Source: Nocardia amikacinitolerans NBRC 108937 (lineage in GTDB: Bacteria > Actinomycetota > Actinomycetes > Mycobacteriales > Mycobacteriaceae). From it: a stretch of DNA of 64,000 bases. Numbering within the stretch: the first letter of the stretch is position 1; each line of letters begins with the position of its first letter. A program made the position numbers and the translations under genes. The stretch is from positions 46,385 through 110,384 of the forward strand of contig NZ_BDAU01000026.1 of assembly GCF_001612615.1 (NCBI RefSeq), given 5' to 3'. Below the pieces are notes generated by a model. It did no database searches and was not told the DNA's origin. It saw only the letters and a list, made by a program, of their open reading frames with translations. Shown one piece after another: positions 52,965-61,743 of this stretch.

Positions 52965-53319
52965 CCGACCTTCGTTCTCGACCGCCGCTACGTGAACGAG
53001 GGCGGGCGCGTCGTCCAGAGGACTTTCACCGCGGCTCGGGACCTCCCGTCGGCACGGATTCGACGTCGGCAGCCGCTTGCCAGATGGATGCCGGGCGCGA
53101 TATCCCCAGGTCGTCGCAGGTTCTCGGGGTCAGGCGAGCCCGCGATGTGAAGCGCTGAGGCATCGAAAGGTTCACCCTGGGTACCCCGCACACAGTGGGA
53201 ACGACCGTTGCGGACGGATCGTGACGGCCGTTACAGTCTGCTAGCAGGGCGCTTGCAAGAGTAAGCAGCCCGCCTGCGCGGTTCGGCCGCGCGCAGCCGA
53301 CAGACAAAGGAGTCTGACC

Positions 53320-54564
53320 ATGACTGCACCCAACGACAACGGGCCGACGCACGAGTCCGACGCACGGACGATGCTGATCGACGAGCGCTTCACCGGACTG
53401 GCTTCGAAGTTCTTCGGCATGTTCCGCCGCAAGAGTCAGGGCGGCGGCGCGCTCGCGGTCTATCTGGACGGCAAACCGGTGCTCGACGTGTGGTCGGGCT
53501 GGGCGGACCGCGACCGGCCGTGGCGCGCGGACACCATGGCGCTGTCGTACTCGACCGGCAAGGGTGTTGCGGCCACCGTCGCCCATCGGCTCATCGATCG
53601 CGGACTGCTCGACGTCGACGCCCCGGTCGCCGAGTACTGGTCGGATTTCGCCGCCAACGGCAAGGCGGACATCACCCTGCGCGATGTGCTGAACCACCGC
53701 GCGGGCCTCCAGCGCATCCGCGGCCTGCTGCCCGACCCGCACGACTTCCTGAACCACGACGCGGTCTCCGCCGCGATGGCCGCCTCCGCACCAGATCCGT
53801 TGCGGCTGCGCGCATCCGGATACCACGCCATCACCTTCGGCACCCTGGTCGCCGAGATCGCCCAGCGCGCGACGGGTCGGGACTTCACCGATCTGGTCCG
53901 CTCCGAACTCGCTGAACCACTGGGCGAGCGCGACTTCTTCTACGGCGTTCCGCAATACGAGCGGCACCGGCTTGCCACGCTCTCGCCGCGGATCGGGGTC
54001 GCCAGGGTCCCGATCGACCGGCTGATCGCGCCCTTCGCGCCGCTGCAACTGGTGTATGCCGCCCGCGGCGCGGTCTACGACGGCTGGGCTGACATGTCGA
54101 TCGGCACCCGACCGTACGACGCGATGATGCCCGGCTGGAACGGCGTCTTCACTGCCCGCGCGCTGGCCAAGATGTACGGCGCGATCGCCAACGACGGCAT
54201 GGTGAGCGGACGTCGCCTGCTGCGCGCCGAGACGACCGAGCGCATCGCGGAGATGCCGCCCAACGGCCGCTTCGACTACGTGCTCGGCGCGTCGCCGCAC
54301 TTCGCGCTCGGCTACCACCGCGCCATCGTCGGTCCGCGCATCACCCGAAGGGCGTTGGGGCACTTCGGGATCGGCGGATCGGGCGGCATCGCGTTTCCCG
54401 AACTCGGCCTCTCGGTCGGCTTCGTCACGAATCATCTGGGCAATCACGCCATGTCGGTCGGCGACGCCCGGCTGCCGATGCTCGCCGCCCGCGCCGAGCG
54501 CATCGCTCGCGCCGCCCGCGGCCAAGCGCCCGTCCCGGTCGAGCCGGAGGCAGCGGCCAGCTGA
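53320..54564 (+). CDS. lipP: Beta-lactamase-fold esterase, LipP-like
   Basis: The 414-aa protein belongs to the class C beta-lactamase / EstB serine hydrolase family. The nucleophile motif SxxK is STGK (Ser78, Lys81), a YHA segment near 168 replaces the classical YxN, and the C-terminus contains a GHFGIGGSGGIAFPELGLSV motif (the HxG-type site). No signal peptide is seen. By context it corresponds to lipP (Rv2463), which lies between tig and nei1 in M. tuberculosis. Esterase activity is inferred. AAAGGAG precedes the ATG. Confidence 0.88.
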   Translation: MTAPNDNGPTHESDARTMLIDERFTGLASKFFGMFRRKSQGGGALAVYLDGKPVLDVWSGWADRDRPWRADTMALSYSTGKGVAATVAHRLIDRGLLDVDAPVAEYWSDFAANGKADITLRDVLNHRAGLQRIRGLLPDPHDFLNHDAVSAAMAASAPDPLRLRASGYHAITFGTLVAEIAQRATGRDFTDLVRSELAEPLGERDFFYGVPQYERHRLATLSPRIGVARVPIDRLIAPFAPLQLVYAARGAVYDGWADMSIGTRPYDAMMPGWNGVFTARALAKMYGAIANDGMVSGRRLLRAETTERIAEMPPNGRFDYVLGASPHFALGYHRAIVGPRITRRALGHFGIGGSGGIAFPELGLSVGFVTNHLGNHAMSVGDARLPMLAARAERIARAARGQAPVPVEPEAAAS

Positions 54565-54568
54565 AGGG

Positions 54569-54961
54569 TCAGCGCCCCTTGATCTTTCGCCAGCCACCCG
54601 CGCGGTTGTCGGCGATGATCTGACGGAACATGGCCGAGAGGGCGCGAGCGTTGACGGTCTCGCCCTCGCGAATGGCCACGGTGCGCGCGGTCTTGTTGTC
54701 GTGTCCGCCGGTGATGATGCCCTCGGGATCGGGGACGATGCCTCCGTCGTAGAGGAACACGTTGACGTGCGTCTTCGCGGCGAGCAACGCGCAGATATTG
54801 CCGTCGAGCACGAAGTAGGGCTGGACGGTGCGCTTGATCGTCTCCTCGACCTCGGGGTCGGCGGCGTGCACCAGGTCGCGGACCTCGCGGCAGATCGCCT
54901 GCTGCCAGGCGGGTAGGGCGTCGATGTAGGCGTCGACGCGCGGGTCGGCCACATACGGCAT
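54569..54961 (-). CDS. DUF1801 domain protein
   Basis: The 130-aa protein starts MPYVADPRVDAYIDALPAW and includes ETIKRTVQPYFVLDGNICAL, typical of the small DUF1801 fold, which has no assigned biochemical role. ATG at 54961 fits the family start; the open frame extends upstream without conservation. It ends 4 bp after the convergent LipP-like gene with no terminator between them. Confidence 0.85.
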   Translation of the reverse strand: MPYVADPRVDAYIDALPAWQQAICREVRDLVHAADPEVEETIKRTVQPYFVLDGNICALLAAKTHVNVFLYDGGIVPDPEGIITGGHDNKTARTVAIREGETVNARALSAMFRQIIADNRAGGWRKIKGR

Positions 54962-55176
54962 ATGCCGATCGTGGCACAGATACCGGTCCGTCGACAGGGT
55001 TTCGGGTCCACCCGATGACCTATCGCACGCGCACCGATGACCCAGCACAAGCGCTCGCCGACGACGCTGTGCGATCCACGAACCGTGCACGATTCACCCG
55101 AAAGGCGCTGTCCGCCGCTGATAGGCTGCCTTGCTCACGACCGTCGTGTCGAGGAAGAGCGAGGGGGCCGATTCCA

Positions 55177-55545
55177 GTGCAACCGGAACAGGCACGGGCC
55201 GCCGGAGTGTTCGACGCCGCGCTGACCGGTGAGCTGCGCATGTCGGAACAGACGGCGCTGCGACTCGCGTCGGCCTGCGACGCGCTTGTCGACGGATTGC
55301 GACAGCTGCGCGGCACCGACCTCGGCGAGGTGAGCGGTTTTCCCGAGCTGCCCTCCGGAGTCGCGCTGACCCGCGGGTTCGCGGCCAAAGGGCAGGAATT
55401 CGCGGACACGCTGACCCTGCTGCAGGAAGCGGCGCTGCGGTACAAGGCCGGATATCTGGCGGCCGGGCAGTTGGTGTCCGAGGCCGACGCCGCCCAGCGC
55501 GCGGCACTGGAACTGGCCGCCGACCGCTTGGACGACGGCGCATGA
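55177..55545 (+). CDS. Small helical ESX/PE-like partner protein (module B)
   Basis: The 122-aa protein is all-helical and aligns with the small protein at 8219: a GF segment in the middle (SGFPELPSGVALTRGF) and a terminal EADAAQRAALELA stretch. The YxxxD-type motif of the module A protein is not conserved here (VSEADAA). The start GTG at 55177 follows a G-rich site. Its stop overlaps the PPE-like gene by 4 bp. Role as a co-secreted partner is inferred from module structure. Confidence 0.7.
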   Translation: MQPEQARAAGVFDAALTGELRMSEQTALRLASACDALVDGLRQLRGTDLGEVSGFPELPSGVALTRGFAAKGQEFADTLTLLQEAALRYKAGYLAAGQLVSEADAAQRAALELAADRLDDGA

Positions 55546-56126
55546 ACAGCGCGCCCGACCGCGTCGACGCGGCGACCGACCCGCCGTACGTCACCGATCG
55601 GGAATCCTTCGACGCCTACACCCACCGCGAGATCTGGGAACTCGTGCACGAAGCGCTGCGGCCCGCCGAGCTCGGCCGCGTCGCGGCGGGCTGGCAGGCG
55701 GGAGCCGAGGCGCTCGACGAGTTGTTCGCGGCGTTCGCGGCTGCGGTGCGACGCGAGTTCGCGGAGTGGCACGGCGAAGCCGCGACGGCGGCGCGCGAAT
55801 CGACCGAGCAGTTCCTCCGCGCCGGTGCGGCCGTGCGCGACGTCTGCGCCGAACTGCACCGGCTGATGGAGTCGAATTCGTCGGCGGCCCAAGCGATCCG
55901 CGATGCCATTCCACCGCCGCCCGAACCCTACGCGCCGAATCCGGACCCGGTGCTCGAGGCGATCGAGGGCGGTCCGCGCAAGATGGCGCACGATATCGCC
56001 GCCGCCGAGGCGCTTGCCGACGCGCAGGACACGCTGACCTTCGGCTACAACTCCACCCTCGTCGCCTCCGGCGACGCCGTGCCCGTGTTCGGCACGCCCG
56101 ACCCGAGCGGTGAGGGCGCGCGGTGA
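55542..56126 (+). CDS. PPE/WXG-like protein (module B)
   Basis: The 194-aa protein is helical, with a WxG turn (WHG at 76-78) inside an Ala-rich region. It aligns with the N-terminal part of the module A PPE-like protein, including the IPPPP that ends the helical part. It lacks the long proline repeat tail, having only a short C-terminal extension. It overlaps the small protein gene (ATGA) and the following espG gene (GTGA). Likely a type VII secretion substrate. Confidence 0.72.
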   Translation: MNSAPDRVDAATDPPYVTDRESFDAYTHREIWELVHEALRPAELGRVAAGWQAGAEALDELFAAFAAAVRREFAEWHGEAATAARESTEQFLRAGAAVRDVCAELHRLMESNSSAAQAIRDAIPPPPEPYAPNPDPVLEAIEGGPRKMAHDIAAAEALADAQDTLTFGYNSTLVASGDAVPVFGTPDPSGEGAR

Positions 56127-56839
56127 AGTGGGTCTTCACGCCGGACGAGTTCACCTACGTGTGGTCGGTGGAGACCGGCCTCGACCGCCGCCCCTACCCG
56201 ATCAACATGGCCCACCGCGGCACCGTCCGCAGCGAAAACGACTGGGACAAGCTGAAACTCGCCGAACGCTTTCCCCGCAACGCCGACCCCGACCTGACCG
56301 GCGCGCTCACCCTCTGCGCCCGCGGTGACGTCACCACCATCACCGTCTCCGGCGACCGCTACCTCCGAGACGGACGCACCGACGAGCCCATCCTCGCCTT
56401 CGGCGCCACCCACCTGGTGTGGGGAACGGTGATCGTCGCTGGACCGTGCGATGTCACCGTGATCGCCTGCCACGCAAGGAAAGTTGCCCAGCACCTGGTA
56501 GCCGCCATGGGCTCGGCTCCCTCTGGCCGCCTCGGGCCGATGCGTGAACCACGCGAGGCCGTCCTCCACGCGGATCCCCATCTCTGGCAACAGTCCGATG
56601 CCGCACTGCGCGCCGCCACCTTCCGCGAGACCCTGCACCGTCCGATCGACGCGCGCGGGTTCATCACCGTCACCGTCGCGCCGCAAGACCCGATGTCACC
56701 ACCGACCCGCCACCGCACCTGGTTGGACTTCACCGACGACGGCCGCTACCTCCTGACAACCACCACCGACCTGACCCTCGCCCCGGTCACCGCCCCCGCC
56801 CTCGCCACCCACCTCACCCGCTTGGCCGCAATCCGCTGA
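56123..56839 (+). CDS. ESX secretion-associated EspG family protein (module B)
   Basis: The 238-aa protein begins KWVFTPDEFTYVW and RRPYPINM, matching the EspG protein at 7461. The C-terminal WLDFTDDGRYLLTTTTDLT corresponds to a similar segment in module A (WIDVQGDGRYLIKADE). The GTG start overlaps the PPE-like stop. Here EspG is the last gene of the module, whereas in module A it is first. It is probably the chaperone for its own PPE-like pair. Confidence 0.82.
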   Translation: MKWVFTPDEFTYVWSVETGLDRRPYPINMAHRGTVRSENDWDKLKLAERFPRNADPDLTGALTLCARGDVTTITVSGDRYLRDGRTDEPILAFGATHLVWGTVIVAGPCDVTVIACHARKVAQHLVAAMGSAPSGRLGPMREPREAVLHADPHLWQQSDAALRAATFRETLHRPIDARGFITVTVAPQDPMSPPTRHRTWLDFTDDGRYLLTTTTDLTLAPVTAPALATHLTRLAAIR

Positions 56840-56890
56840 CTCCGCTCTGCCTCCGGATTTCGACGAGCTGTGGCCCGATCAGCTCGGCGG

Positions 56891-58669
56891 CTACTCGTCC
56901 ACCTCGACGCCATAGCTTCGAGCGAGCGCCGCAAGCCCAGTTGCGTACCCCTGACCGATTGCCCGCAGTCGCCAGTTGTCGCCGCGCAGGTAGACCTCGG
57001 CCAGTAGCAGAGTTCGTTCCTCGGTGGCGGCATCGAGCGTTGCCCTGGCCATCGCCACCGCTTCGCCGCCCGGCGCGAGTTCTATCTCGACCGCGCCGAT
57101 GTCACCAAAGGTCACGCCCGGGCTGTCGAGTGCGGCGGCGACCACTATTCGACGGCAGTTCACCGGCAGCTCGTCCAGATCTATCTCGATCGACTGTTCG
57201 CTGGGGCCCTCCACCACGAGCCCGGCTCCGCCCGTCCGGGGCTGGTTGTAGAAGACGAAATCCTCGTCTGCGGAGACACGCTCGGCGCCGTCGACCAGAA
57301 ACGCGATCAGATCGACCTCCCATGTCGTGCTCTGCGTCCACGACGCGCGCAGCTGCCACTGGACGCCGCGTTGAGCTATCGGCAGATCGATCACCTGCCC
57401 GCGCGCCAGATCGATCGGATCGATGACGGCTTCGGCGACCGCCACCGGACTCACGGCGATCGACGGCCCGCCCGACAACAGCTCCGGGCCGTGCACCGGC
57501 AGCCCGAGCTCGATCGCTTTCGCGTGCCTGCGATCGCCGTCGGCCCCCGGCAGCGCGAGCACATCGGTCACCCGAGCCGACATATTCACCGCCGCCGAAC
57601 CGCCCAGTTCCACGACGCGCGCCCGAGCATTTGCCGCTTCCCCGTGTGCGCCGCCGAGTACCAGGATGCGCCGACCTGCCAGAGGTCCGTTCGCTTTCGA
57701 CGAGGCGGCGCGACTCGATGCGGCAGGTGCGTCCTTACGCCGTCCCGGTCGAACCTCGCCGAGCATCGCGACGAATCGCCGCTCGCTGATGATCGGCGTG
57801 CCCAATTCCGCTGCGCGGCGGGCCTTTCCGGTCGGTCCATGTGGAGTGTTCGTGACCAACAGGCTGGTTCGTCCACTGACACCACCCGTCACATCCAGAC
57901 CTGCGGCTTCCGCCATGGCGATCAGAGCTTCGCGTTCCGTCTCCGTCTCTCCGGTGAACGCGACCTTCATTCCCTGAACGAGACGGCCATCGTCGCCGAG
58001 AACACCTGGGTAGCTGTACTCGCACGGAGTCTTCGGACCCGAACGAGCGCCAGGGCGTCGCCAGGAACTTCGGCTGTTCTCTTTCGGCGGGCAGCGAAGC
58101 AGCGGCGGCGCCACCCCGAGACGCGCCGCGTCCGCGACCAAGGCGCGAAAGACCCCTGCCAAAACACGAGTGTCATCCAGTGCGTCGTGCGCTTTCCATC
58201 GCGGCACACCGTAATAGGAGGCAAGCGTTCCGAGCTTGCAGTCCGGTGTCGGCGGGGCGACCCGGCGCGCGAGCGCCAGGGTGCACAACCGGTGCCCCAC
58301 TGGCAGTACGCCACCACTGCGGTCGAACTCGTTCATCAGAAAGCCGTAATCGAAGCCCGCATTGTGCGCGACCATCACCCGTCCGGTCAGCAACTCCGAC
58401 AGCTGCTCCCGCACGTGTTCGAATCGCGGTGAGCCACGCAGGATCTCGGCGGTGAGCCCGTGCACGTGCACCGGACCGGGATCGCAGCCGGGATCGAGTA
58501 GCGTGTGGAACTCTCGCGCGACGCGCCCATCGCTCTCCAACGTCAATGCGGCCACCGACAGAATCCGGTGATCGGACGCGCGTAGGCCGGAGGTCTCGAC
58601 GTCCACGATCGTGAAGGATCCGAATCCGCCGTCCTGCGGCACTCCTTGGGCAACCATGCTCCCCTGCAT
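56891..58669 (-). CDS. DEDDh exonuclease-BRCT-BRCT-TerD fusion
   Basis: The 592-aa protein joins four modules. Residues 18-180 are a DEDDh exonuclease (IVDVETSGL, MVAHNAGFDYGFL, HDALDDTRVL). Residues 225-305 form a BRCT-like domain (VAFTGETETEREALIAMAEA), and 330-400 a second degenerate one. Residues 405-590 are a TerD domain (DLIAFLVDGAERVSADEDF with FYNQPR, and RAIGQGYATGLAALARSYGV). TerD proteins bind calcium and belong to stress and tellurite-resistance systems; BRCT binds phosphoproteins or DNA ends. The fusion suggests DNA-damage-linked stress work. MVAQ at 58657 is an alternative start. Confidence 0.9.
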   Translation of the reverse strand: MQGSMVAQGVPQDGGFGSFTIVDVETSGLRASDHRILSVAALTLESDGRVAREFHTLLDPGCDPGPVHVHGLTAEILRGSPRFEHVREQLSELLTGRVMVAHNAGFDYGFLMNEFDRSGGVLPVGHRLCTLALARRVAPPTPDCKLGTLASYYGVPRWKAHDALDDTRVLAGVFRALVADAARLGVAPPLLRCPPKENSRSSWRRPGARSGPKTPCEYSYPGVLGDDGRLVQGMKVAFTGETETEREALIAMAEAAGLDVTGGVSGRTSLLVTNTPHGPTGKARRAAELGTPIISERRFVAMLGEVRPGRRKDAPAASSRAASSKANGPLAGRRILVLGGAHGEAANARARVVELGGSAAVNMSARVTDVLALPGADGDRRHAKAIELGLPVHGPELLSGGPSIAVSPVAVAEAVIDPIDLARGQVIDLPIAQRGVQWQLRASWTQSTTWEVDLIAFLVDGAERVSADEDFVFYNQPRTGGAGLVVEGPSEQSIEIDLDELPVNCRRIVVAAALDSPGVTFGDIGAVEIELAPGGEAVAMARATLDAATEERTLLLAEVYLRGDNWRLRAIGQGYATGLAALARSYGVEVDE

Positions 58670-58943
58670 GCGAAGGCAATCGGCGGCAGTGCCGAAAGTG
58701 TTGCAGGCGAGTCAGTTACGGGCGGCGATCAGCTCGGGAGCTCGAAGCGCAGGCCGACACCCGGTGTCGCGTGCATGGTCACTCGACCTTCATCTCGCCA
58801 GCATCGCAAACGTGCGGGACTCGCTTCGCCGAGGGGCCGTTCTCGCCTGGTCTCCGCCCCGGAAAATCCGTTGTTCCCGGGGCGGCGGGTCCGTAGCGTC
58901 ACGTCGGTTTGTTCACCATCGACCGGAAGGAGTCGACACTGTC

Positions 58944-59432
58944 ATGAAACCTGTCACCGAACGCGATATCAGGTCGTCGTTCGTCAACTGTTCCAAGGGT
59001 GACGCCAAGCGGCTGTCCGTGCCGCGCGATCTCGCGGAGCGGCCGTGGGACGATCTGGATTTCCTCGGCTGGGGTGATCCGACGTTGCCGGGTCGCTGCT
59101 ACCTGGTGGTTCCGCAGGACGAACGGCTGGTCGGCGTCGCGTTGCGCTACGAGACCGGCGGGACCGGCAAGCCGCAGCTGTGCGCGATCTGCCTGACCAC
59201 GCACACCGGCGGCGACGTCGTCCTGATGACCGCGCACAAGGCGGGCGATTCCGGTCGCCGAGGCAACTCGATCGGCACCTACATGTGCACCGATCTGGCC
59301 TGCTCGCTGTACGCGCGCGGCAAGAAGCGTCCCGCCCTCGGCAGCCGCTACCGCGAGGACCTCACACCCGAGGAGAAGATCGACCGGGTCCGCGACAACA
59401 TGAACGCCTTCCTGACCCGCCTCTACAGCTGA
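58944..59432 (+). CDS. FBP (EF-G-binding) C-terminal domain zinc protein
   Basis: The 162-aa protein resembles the FBP_C family, the treble-clef zinc-finger domain of EF-G-binding fusidic-acid-resistance proteins. It has four Cys in two pairs: LCAICLTTHTGG and MCTDLACSLYARGKK. ATG at 58944 follows GAAGGAG. In Firmicutes such proteins rescue stalled EF-G complexes; for actinobacteria that role is inferred. It is divergent from the exonuclease-TerD fusion. Confidence 0.85.
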   Translation: MKPVTERDIRSSFVNCSKGDAKRLSVPRDLAERPWDDLDFLGWGDPTLPGRCYLVVPQDERLVGVALRYETGGTGKPQLCAICLTTHTGGDVVLMTAHKAGDSGRRGNSIGTYMCTDLACSLYARGKKRPALGSRYREDLTPEEKIDRVRDNMNAFLTRLYS

Positions 59433-59512
59433 CCCACCCGCAGCACCGACTGCCCATCCGATAGGAGGTAGATGCCATGCGCCGACACTCGACACCCCGC
59501 ACCCCGCAGGCA

Positions 59513-59544
59513 CCCGAGTCCCCTCTCCCTCAACGGGACTCGGG
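59513..59544. terminator. Hairpin between convergent genes (FBP side)
   Basis: Ten-bp perfect arms, CCCGAGTCCC and GGGACTCGGG, around a 12-nt loop, 80 bp after the FBP gene. Confidence 0.65.
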
Positions 59545-59550
59545 ATGCCC

Positions 59551-59613
59551 GGGATTCCTCTCCGGTCGAGACGCGCCGCCCAGTCCGGCCCGCCCCGTCC
59601 GGAGAGGAATCCC
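59551..59613 (-). terminator. Fifteen-bp inverted repeat directly after the small Cys/His gene
   Basis: Perfect arms GGGATTCCTCTCCGG and CCGGAGAGGAATCCC lie at 59551-59565 and 59599-59613 with a 33-nt loop. The right arm touches the stop codon of the minus-strand gene at 59614, which supports that gene being real. Confidence 0.65.
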
Positions 59614-59862
59614 CTACGGCCAGCACTTGTTGCACACGCCCTTGCCTCGACGACGCGCGTCAGCGGAGGTCACCTGTTCGACCGGCGCGATCCGTCCGCC
59701 GCGTCGACGCGAGTTCTCGACACCCTGCCGATACCCGGGACAGTCGACGCCGCGATGAAAGACCCGCTCGGTCTCCGTCACGATGCCGACGGTCGCGTCG
59801 GGCGGCCAGGGCCGCTGAAACTGAGTGGGGCCGTGCCCCATCGCATCCACCACGGCGATCAC
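59614..59862 (-). CDS. Small Cys/His protein, probable zinc-binding domain
   Basis: The 82-aa protein has the pattern VFHRGVDCPGY ... GGRIAPVEQVTSADARRRGK ... CNKCWP. The layout (Tyr/Phe-His-x2-x-Cys near the start, then a AxxRG and CxxC at the end) recalls the small metal-binding modules often found at the ends of nucleases or as free proteins. GTG at 59862 is the most upstream start; other starts inside are possible. It is convergent with the FBP gene, with two hairpins between. No function can be assigned. Confidence 0.6.
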   Translation of the reverse strand: MIAVVDAMGHGPTQFQRPWPPDATVGIVTETERVFHRGVDCPGYRQGVENSRRRGGRIAPVEQVTSADARRRGKGVCNKCWP

Positions 59863-59898
59863 GGTACCGATCCCGAGCGGTCCGGGAGGGTCGAAAGA

Positions 59899-59975
<77 letters not shown>

Positions 59976-60022
59976 AGGCCTCGCGGTGGCGGGGGCCGCC
60001 GACGAGTATGAATCGTGCGTTG

Positions 60023-60093
<71 letters not shown>

Positions 60094-60732
60094 AGGCATA
60101 CGACATCGATGGGATCGCCACGATGTCGTGTGCACCACGCACTGTACCGAATCCGGTTCAGGAAACGCCAATCGCCCCCGTCCGCACGGTGCATCGTCAG
60201 CCCTCGGCCCTGATCAGATCGCCGGACGAGTCGCGGAGGTCTCGCGGCCGACAGGCACCGACCCCGTGTCGTGCGTGGACCCGTCGCTGAACGGATTCCA
60301 GCTCGGCGACCACCCTCGCGACACGCCGAACGAATCACCGACGGCGACCACCGCGTTCCGGACGGAACGAACCCTGCGGTCTCAGACCGCGGCGCACGCG
60401 CGGAACCCCGCGTCGACCGGCCCGTTCAGCACACTCCCGGCGTGTCGACCCGCGACTCTCCAGCGAACGAAAATTGATGTGTAACACCCGCGCCGCTGTA
60501 ACGATCACACATCCGATCGCCATTCGCGAGGCATCGAAAACTCGTTGTAAAACGCCGTTTTTCAGTGCCGAGTGGCTTGCTAGGATCCTTTTTGCCGGAC
60601 GGGGGTATCTGGAAAGGGGGCGGTGAGCGTGCGCCGAGCGAGGTGGACACAACCGCGTAGCAGTAGTGATCGGGGTGAGGCCGGCACCTGTGTGCGCACA
60701 GGGCACCCGGGTACCGACGTTGCCCACGGTCG
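60094..60732. other. 639-bp gap between tRNAs and the GGDEF gene
   Basis: No credible gene is seen. The plus strand carries an extended -10 element for the GGDEF gene (60578-60586). Its leader of about 140 nt has CCTGTG-TGCG-CACAGG (60687-60702) and a possible stem ACCGAC / GTCGGT around the start site. Confidence 0.5.
60578..60586 (+). promoter_or_regulatory. Extended -10 promoter of the GGDEF gene
   Basis: TGC-TAGGAT fits an extended -10 box, with a T-rich -35 region 17 bp upstream. Transcription would start near 60593. Confidence 0.45.
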
Positions 60733-61698
60733 GTGAATGCGATGGCGACCGACATCGAACCGCCAGTCGCCGCGATGTGTCGCGCCTGGGCACGGGCCGT
60801 GTGCTCCGAACCGGGTTCGCATACGACGCCGCATCAGCTGGAGCCTGTTCTCATCGAGCTGGTCGAACGGTTGCTGTATCTGGCCAGGCACGAGCCTTTC
60901 CCGGTGCCGGAGGCGCGGATGCTCGGCGCCCGGCTCGCCGAGCCGCCGTTCGAGCGGACCAGGATGCTCGCGCAGGCCAGTCGCTGGCTGCTCGGCTTCC
61001 CCTCGGGCCGACCGGGCTCGTTGGTGGCGACCCGCTGGCCGTTCGTCGCCAGCCAGGCCATCGACAGTTACGCCCAGGCCCTGCAGGAGCGGGCGCTGGC
61101 CCAGCAGGAGCAGAGTCTTTCGGCCAAGGTGTCGCTGCGGGTGCAGGAGATCGCCGCCCTCCAGCACCGGCTCCGCCACGAGGCCACTCACGACGCGCTC
61201 ACCGACCTCGCCAACCGGACCTTGCTCCAGGACCAGGTGCGCCGCATGGCCACCGACCCGAACAGCTGCGTGGGGCTGCTGCTCATCGACCTGGACCGGT
61301 TCAAGCAGATCAACGACGGATACGGGCACGCCGTCGGAGACGAGGTGCTCGTCGAACTGGCCAACCGGCTGCGCGAGGTCTGCCCGCCCGACACGGTGAT
61401 CTGCCGGTACGGCGGTGACGAGTTCGTGCTCGCGGTGAACCGGGACGGCAAGACGCTCACCGAGATCGCCAACCGCATCGTGGGAGCGCTGCGCGACCCG
61501 GTGTGGTCGTCGGCGGGCCCGGTGCCGGTCTCGGCGAGTGTGGGCACCGCCTACAACCCGCCGGGCGCCCCGTGCGACTTCACCGATCTGCTGCGGCGCG
61601 CCGATCGGGCGATGTACACGGCCAAGACGGCGGGCGGGCGACGGTTCGCGTTCTCCGATTCCGACGAACCGGAGATAGACGCGGCCGTCGCCGGCTGA
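60733..61698 (+). CDS. GGDEF-domain diguanylate cyclase
   Basis: The 321-aa protein has an N-terminal helical region of about 150 residues with no recognised sensor and a C-terminal GGDEF domain (about 150-310) with DALTDLANRTLLQDQ, LLIDLDRFKQINDGYGH and the active site RYGGDEFVLAV. It should make cyclic di-GMP from GTP. The RxxD inhibitory site upstream of GGDEF is absent, so product inhibition may be lacking. There is no membrane segment. GTG at 60733 or ATG at 60742 may start it. Confidence 0.9.
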   Translation: MNAMATDIEPPVAAMCRAWARAVCSEPGSHTTPHQLEPVLIELVERLLYLARHEPFPVPEARMLGARLAEPPFERTRMLAQASRWLLGFPSGRPGSLVATRWPFVASQAIDSYAQALQERALAQQEQSLSAKVSLRVQEIAALQHRLRHEATHDALTDLANRTLLQDQVRRMATDPNSCVGLLLIDLDRFKQINDGYGHAVGDEVLVELANRLREVCPPDTVICRYGGDEFVLAVNRDGKTLTEIANRIVGALRDPVWSSAGPVPVSASVGTAYNPPGAPCDFTDLLRRADRAMYTAKTAGGRRFAFSDSDEPEIDAAVAG

Positions 61699-61743
61699 AC
61701 CCGCAAACCCCGTCCGCGGGCGCGGGTGGGGTCCCGAAGGAGG

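Larger units (their letters stand above)
52565..53319. other. 755-bp non-coding gap after pnkp
   Basis: No convincing gene is seen. The gap holds the pnkp-end duplicate (52577-52630), a six-unit 24-bp tandem array (52821-52964), and the upstream region of the LipP-like gene with its AAAGGAG ribosome site. Confidence 0.7.

Noticed and set aside
52332..53150. Plus-strand frame through the 24-bp array encoding repeated YPTSPARA units
   Set aside because: It starts inside pnkp, has no ribosome site or family, and both strands are equally open.
59471..59760. Plus-strand small ORF after GGAGG near 59464
   Set aside because: The ribosome site is good, but the frame runs through two hairpins, has Arg/Pro/Ser-rich frame-noise composition and overlaps the better-supported minus-strand Cys/His gene.
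60660..60732. Possible cyclic di-GMP (GEMM) or ydaO-type riboswitch in the GGDEF leader
   Set aside because: A short GCGCACAGGGCA string looks GEMM-like, but the other conserved parts of either riboswitch are missing.
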